Source of the DNA: an uncultured Oscillospiraceae bacterium
GTDB lineage: Bacteria; Bacillota; Clostridia; Oscillospirales; Oscillospiraceae
DNA length: 22,327 nt
Reading direction: 5' to 3'
Assembly: GCA_934668605.1 (NCBI GenBank)
Contig: CAKUNY010000012.1
Span: 1 to 22,327 of the forward strand
This document shows positions 20,571 to 22,327 of the stretch, in pieces (the first letter of the stretch is position 1; each line of letters begins with the position of its first letter). The notes under the pieces are model-generated. The model did not search any database. It worked only from the letters and a program-made list of their open reading frames with translations, and was not told the DNA's origin. The position numbers and the translations under genes are program-made.

Positions 20571-22157
20571 TCAACCAAGATGCGAAAAGCGTTCTGCCCC
20601 AGCAGTTTGCAGCCAGCGAAGAAGGAGCGTGTCCAAAAAGAGCAGCACCGCGCCGAAGCCCAGCAAAAACGCCTCCGGGGATACAAGCTCGGCCAGCCAC
20701 ATCAGCCACACAGCGCCCGCGGCCAGCAAAACGCCCCAGGAAAGCAGCATCGTCAGTATCACGGCCCAGCTCTGCTTTACGGCCTGCGCTTCGTTCGACC
20801 AGTCGAGCTTTGCGTGCACAATGCCCTCGCGAAGGCCAAGCGCGTTTGCAAAGCGCGCAAACAGGACACTGTCGAGCAGGATAAGCGGCGAAAGCTCCGT
20901 CACGCACAGGCAGCAAAGAGAGGCGATGACGGCCGCCGGAAGCGTCAGGCTATCTGCCATGCGGAGCTTTGCGCGAAGCACCTGCGCGCCGGAGACGGGT
21001 ATGGACTGCAGGATCCAGAGATTTTTACCCTCCAGCGAGACGGAGCTCGGTGTAAAGAGCGTCATGCCCAGCATGGCGCAGATGGCAAGTGCGAGGAAGA
21101 CCGGCAGGGAAGACGCCAGCTCCGGCAGCTGCCGCAGCACGTCCAGAATAGCCGCCCGCTTGATCACAAGTACGATGCTTGCTGCCAGCAGGAACAAAAT
21201 GCCGAGCCCGGAATTGAGCAGATACGTCGGGCTCGCACCCAGCCGCCGGAACTCCCGATGCAAAAGCGCCGTGTCCGCGCTTGCGGTTCTGAGCGTTTTT
21301 TCTTCATAGCGAACTCTCGGAAGGCCGCGCTTTGTCGTGACGATCCGGGTAAAGCTCCGGCTGAGAAGGAGGGAAACAAGGCCAAAGGGAACAAGCGTCA
21401 CAAGAAGCGACCACACAAGCGCCAGCGCGCTCTCGCCCGCCATCGCCCGGCCGAGCCAGACGAGAATTTTAGCGCCCGAGAGCGATCTGGCGATCTGCGC
21501 GCCGTTTTGCGCGAGCTGCGTGATGTAGCTGTTCATCCGGAAAACGACGGCAAAATATGCACCCAGAAAGACGACAGAGCCAATGACCGTCGCGAGCGAT
21601 TTGTTCCGCACATGACTTCCAAGCAAGCTCAGCGCCCACGCAAGAAGGCACGTCACGGCAAGGCTGAAGCAGGCCAATGCCGGAAGCAGCAGGAGAAACG
21701 ACACCCAGCCCAGCGCCGGAAGGCTTGCTGTCCTTGTCCACGCCAGCAGCACCGGCACGGCCACGAGCAGCCCGAACAGCAGGTTCCACAGAAGCAGCGA
21801 CACCATCCGGCTGGCTAAAATATCGCGCGGGCGAACCGGCATGGAGAGCAGCAGCTCGTTGTCCTTCGCCTCAAACAGCTGCGCCTTTGCCGTGAAGACC
21901 GTGCCGAAGACCATCAGCGCAAACGCCGTTATGGCGTACATCGCAAAATAGAGCCAGCCGAGCGAAAGACTCGCGTAGACACCCGCCAGCGAGGAAAAGC
22001 TCGTGTAAAACAGCATGCCGAACGCAGCGATGCAGTAAAGCATCAGAAGAAGCATGCCGATCTTCTGCGCGTTTGAACGACGCTTCTGGCTGCGCGACGC
22101 GCCCGTAAAATAGGCGGCAAAGGCCGCGAGGCGAACCTTGAGGAGCGATTTCAGCAT
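20571..22157 (-). CDS. ABC-2-type transporter membrane protein
   Basis: The 528-residue protein is mostly hydrophobic, with roughly a dozen possible membrane segments. It contains a repeated short pattern resembling DNELLLSMPVRPRDILASRM near residue 100 and GKNLWILQSIPVSGAQVLRA in the second half. This suggests two related halves, each with a cytoplasmic loop that docks the ATPase. Such proteins pair with ABC-2 ATPases and are usually exporters. ATG 22157 is preferred to GTG 22160, and it overlaps the upstream ATPase stop by 1 nt (TGATG). The substrate is unknown, and no neighbour indicates one. Confidence 0.85.
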   Translation of the reverse strand: MLKSLLKVRLAAFAAYFTGASRSQKRRSNAQKIGMLLLMLYCIAAFGMLFYTSFSSLAGVYASLSLGWLYFAMYAITAFALMVFGTVFTAKAQLFEAKDNELLLSMPVRPRDILASRMVSLLLWNLLFGLLVAVPVLLAWTRTASLPALGWVSFLLLLPALACFSLAVTCLLAWALSLLGSHVRNKSLATVIGSVVFLGAYFAVVFRMNSYITQLAQNGAQIARSLSGAKILVWLGRAMAGESALALVWSLLVTLVPFGLVSLLLSRSFTRIVTTKRGLPRVRYEEKTLRTASADTALLHREFRRLGASPTYLLNSGLGILFLLAASIVLVIKRAAILDVLRQLPELASSLPVFLALAICAMLGMTLFTPSSVSLEGKNLWILQSIPVSGAQVLRAKLRMADSLTLPAAVIASLCCLCVTELSPLILLDSVLFARFANALGLREGIVHAKLDWSNEAQAVKQSWAVILTMLLSWGVLLAAGAVWLMWLAELVSPEAFLLGFGAVLLFLDTLLLRWLQTAGAERFSHLG

Positions 22158-22327
22158 CACGGCTCCGCCTCCAGTTCCAGAAAGACCTCCTCGAGCGACT
22201 GGTTGCCCTTGACATCCTCCATCGTGCCGGAGGCGATGAGCTTGCCTCTTCGGATGATGGCGACCTTGTCGCAGAGCTTTTCCGCGACCTCGAGCACGTG
22301 CGTCGAGAAGAAGATCGCGCCGCCGTT
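22157..22327 (-). CDS. ABC transporter ATP-binding protein, C-terminal end (partial)
   Basis: Only the last 56 residues lie in the window; the gene runs off the right edge. [20 protein letters not shown] contains the H-loop His of ABC ATPases. [16 protein letters not shown] and [10 protein letters not shown] are typical of the ends of ABC-2-type exporter ATPases. The stop overlaps the start of the membrane-protein gene by 1 nt, so the two form one transporter operon. Confidence 0.85.
   Translation of the reverse strand, partial: NGGAIFFSTHVLEVAEKLCDKVAIIRRGKLIASGTMEDVKGNQSLEEVFLELEAEP

Noticed and set aside
19752..21818. 688-codon open frame on the plus strand
   Set aside because: It lies opposite the deoxynucleoside kinase and the ABC membrane protein, has low-complexity Lys/Arg/Gln composition and no ribosome-binding site, so it is a shadow.

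Overview
The window is a gene-dense, GC-rich (visibly about 60%) stretch of bacterial chromosome. RNase Y, a YmdB phosphoesterase, an ECF sigma factor coupled to a one-helix anti-sigma partner, a tandem glycine riboswitch ahead of gcvT, strong AGGAGG ribosome-binding sites, a CarD-type regulator and a Crh/HPr-like protein together point to an anaerobic Firmicute of the class Clostridia, probably an Oscillospiraceae/Ruminococcaceae-type gut lineage. That placement is an inference from gene content, not from a search.

Layout. 1-1766 (+): the 3' end of a LarA-type (lactate racemase family) gene, translationally coupled to a class I/II aminotransferase. 1862-4500 (+): promoter, lipoprotein substrate-binding protein, intercistronic hairpin, permease and ATPase of a polar amino acid ABC importer, then a terminator. 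4534-5949 (+): promoter, tandem glycine riboswitch with a terminator, and a lone gcvT. 6035-6421 (+): a small HPr-like gene with its own promoter and terminator. 6559-11548: a divergent selenium-handling locus. On the minus strand is yedE-tusA-DUF3343-selD, with coupled or touching reading frames. On the plus strand is a cysteine desulfurase-like gene overlapping a LysR regulator gene. 11553-12926 (-): a sodium-dependent NSS-family transporter. 13194-13967 (-): YmdB. 14061-16229 (+): an ECF-type promoter, ECF sigma factor, membrane anti-sigma partner and terminator. 16250-17998 (+): RNase Y with a good promoter and a 20-bp-stem terminator. 18005-18141: a cluster of hairpins between convergent genes. 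18169-20450 (-): a CarD-family regulator, glutamate racemase (murI) and a deoxynucleoside kinase, each with its own signals. 20571-22327 (-): an ABC-2-type membrane protein and the end of its ATPase, cut by the window edge.

How the genes work together. The selenium locus combines a probable transporter (YedE), two small sulfur/selenium carriers (TusA-like and DUF3343), a PLP enzyme able to release S/Se from (seleno)cysteine, the selenophosphate synthetase SelD and a LysR regulator. No selA, selB or selC lies in the window, so the fate of the selenophosphate (selenocysteine, selenouridine or a selenium cofactor) cannot be read here. RNase Y and YmdB, often adjacent in Firmicutes, lie here on opposite strands with an ECF sigma/anti-sigma pair between them.

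No phage, CRISPR array, tRNA, rRNA or transposase gene was seen. The main mobile-like signal is a roughly 107-bp inverted-repeat element present twice almost intact and once as a fragment. The least explained features are that element, the hairpin cluster at 18.0-18.14 kb, a dyad and a leader hairpin in the selenium locus control region, and the ectodomain of the anti-sigma protein.
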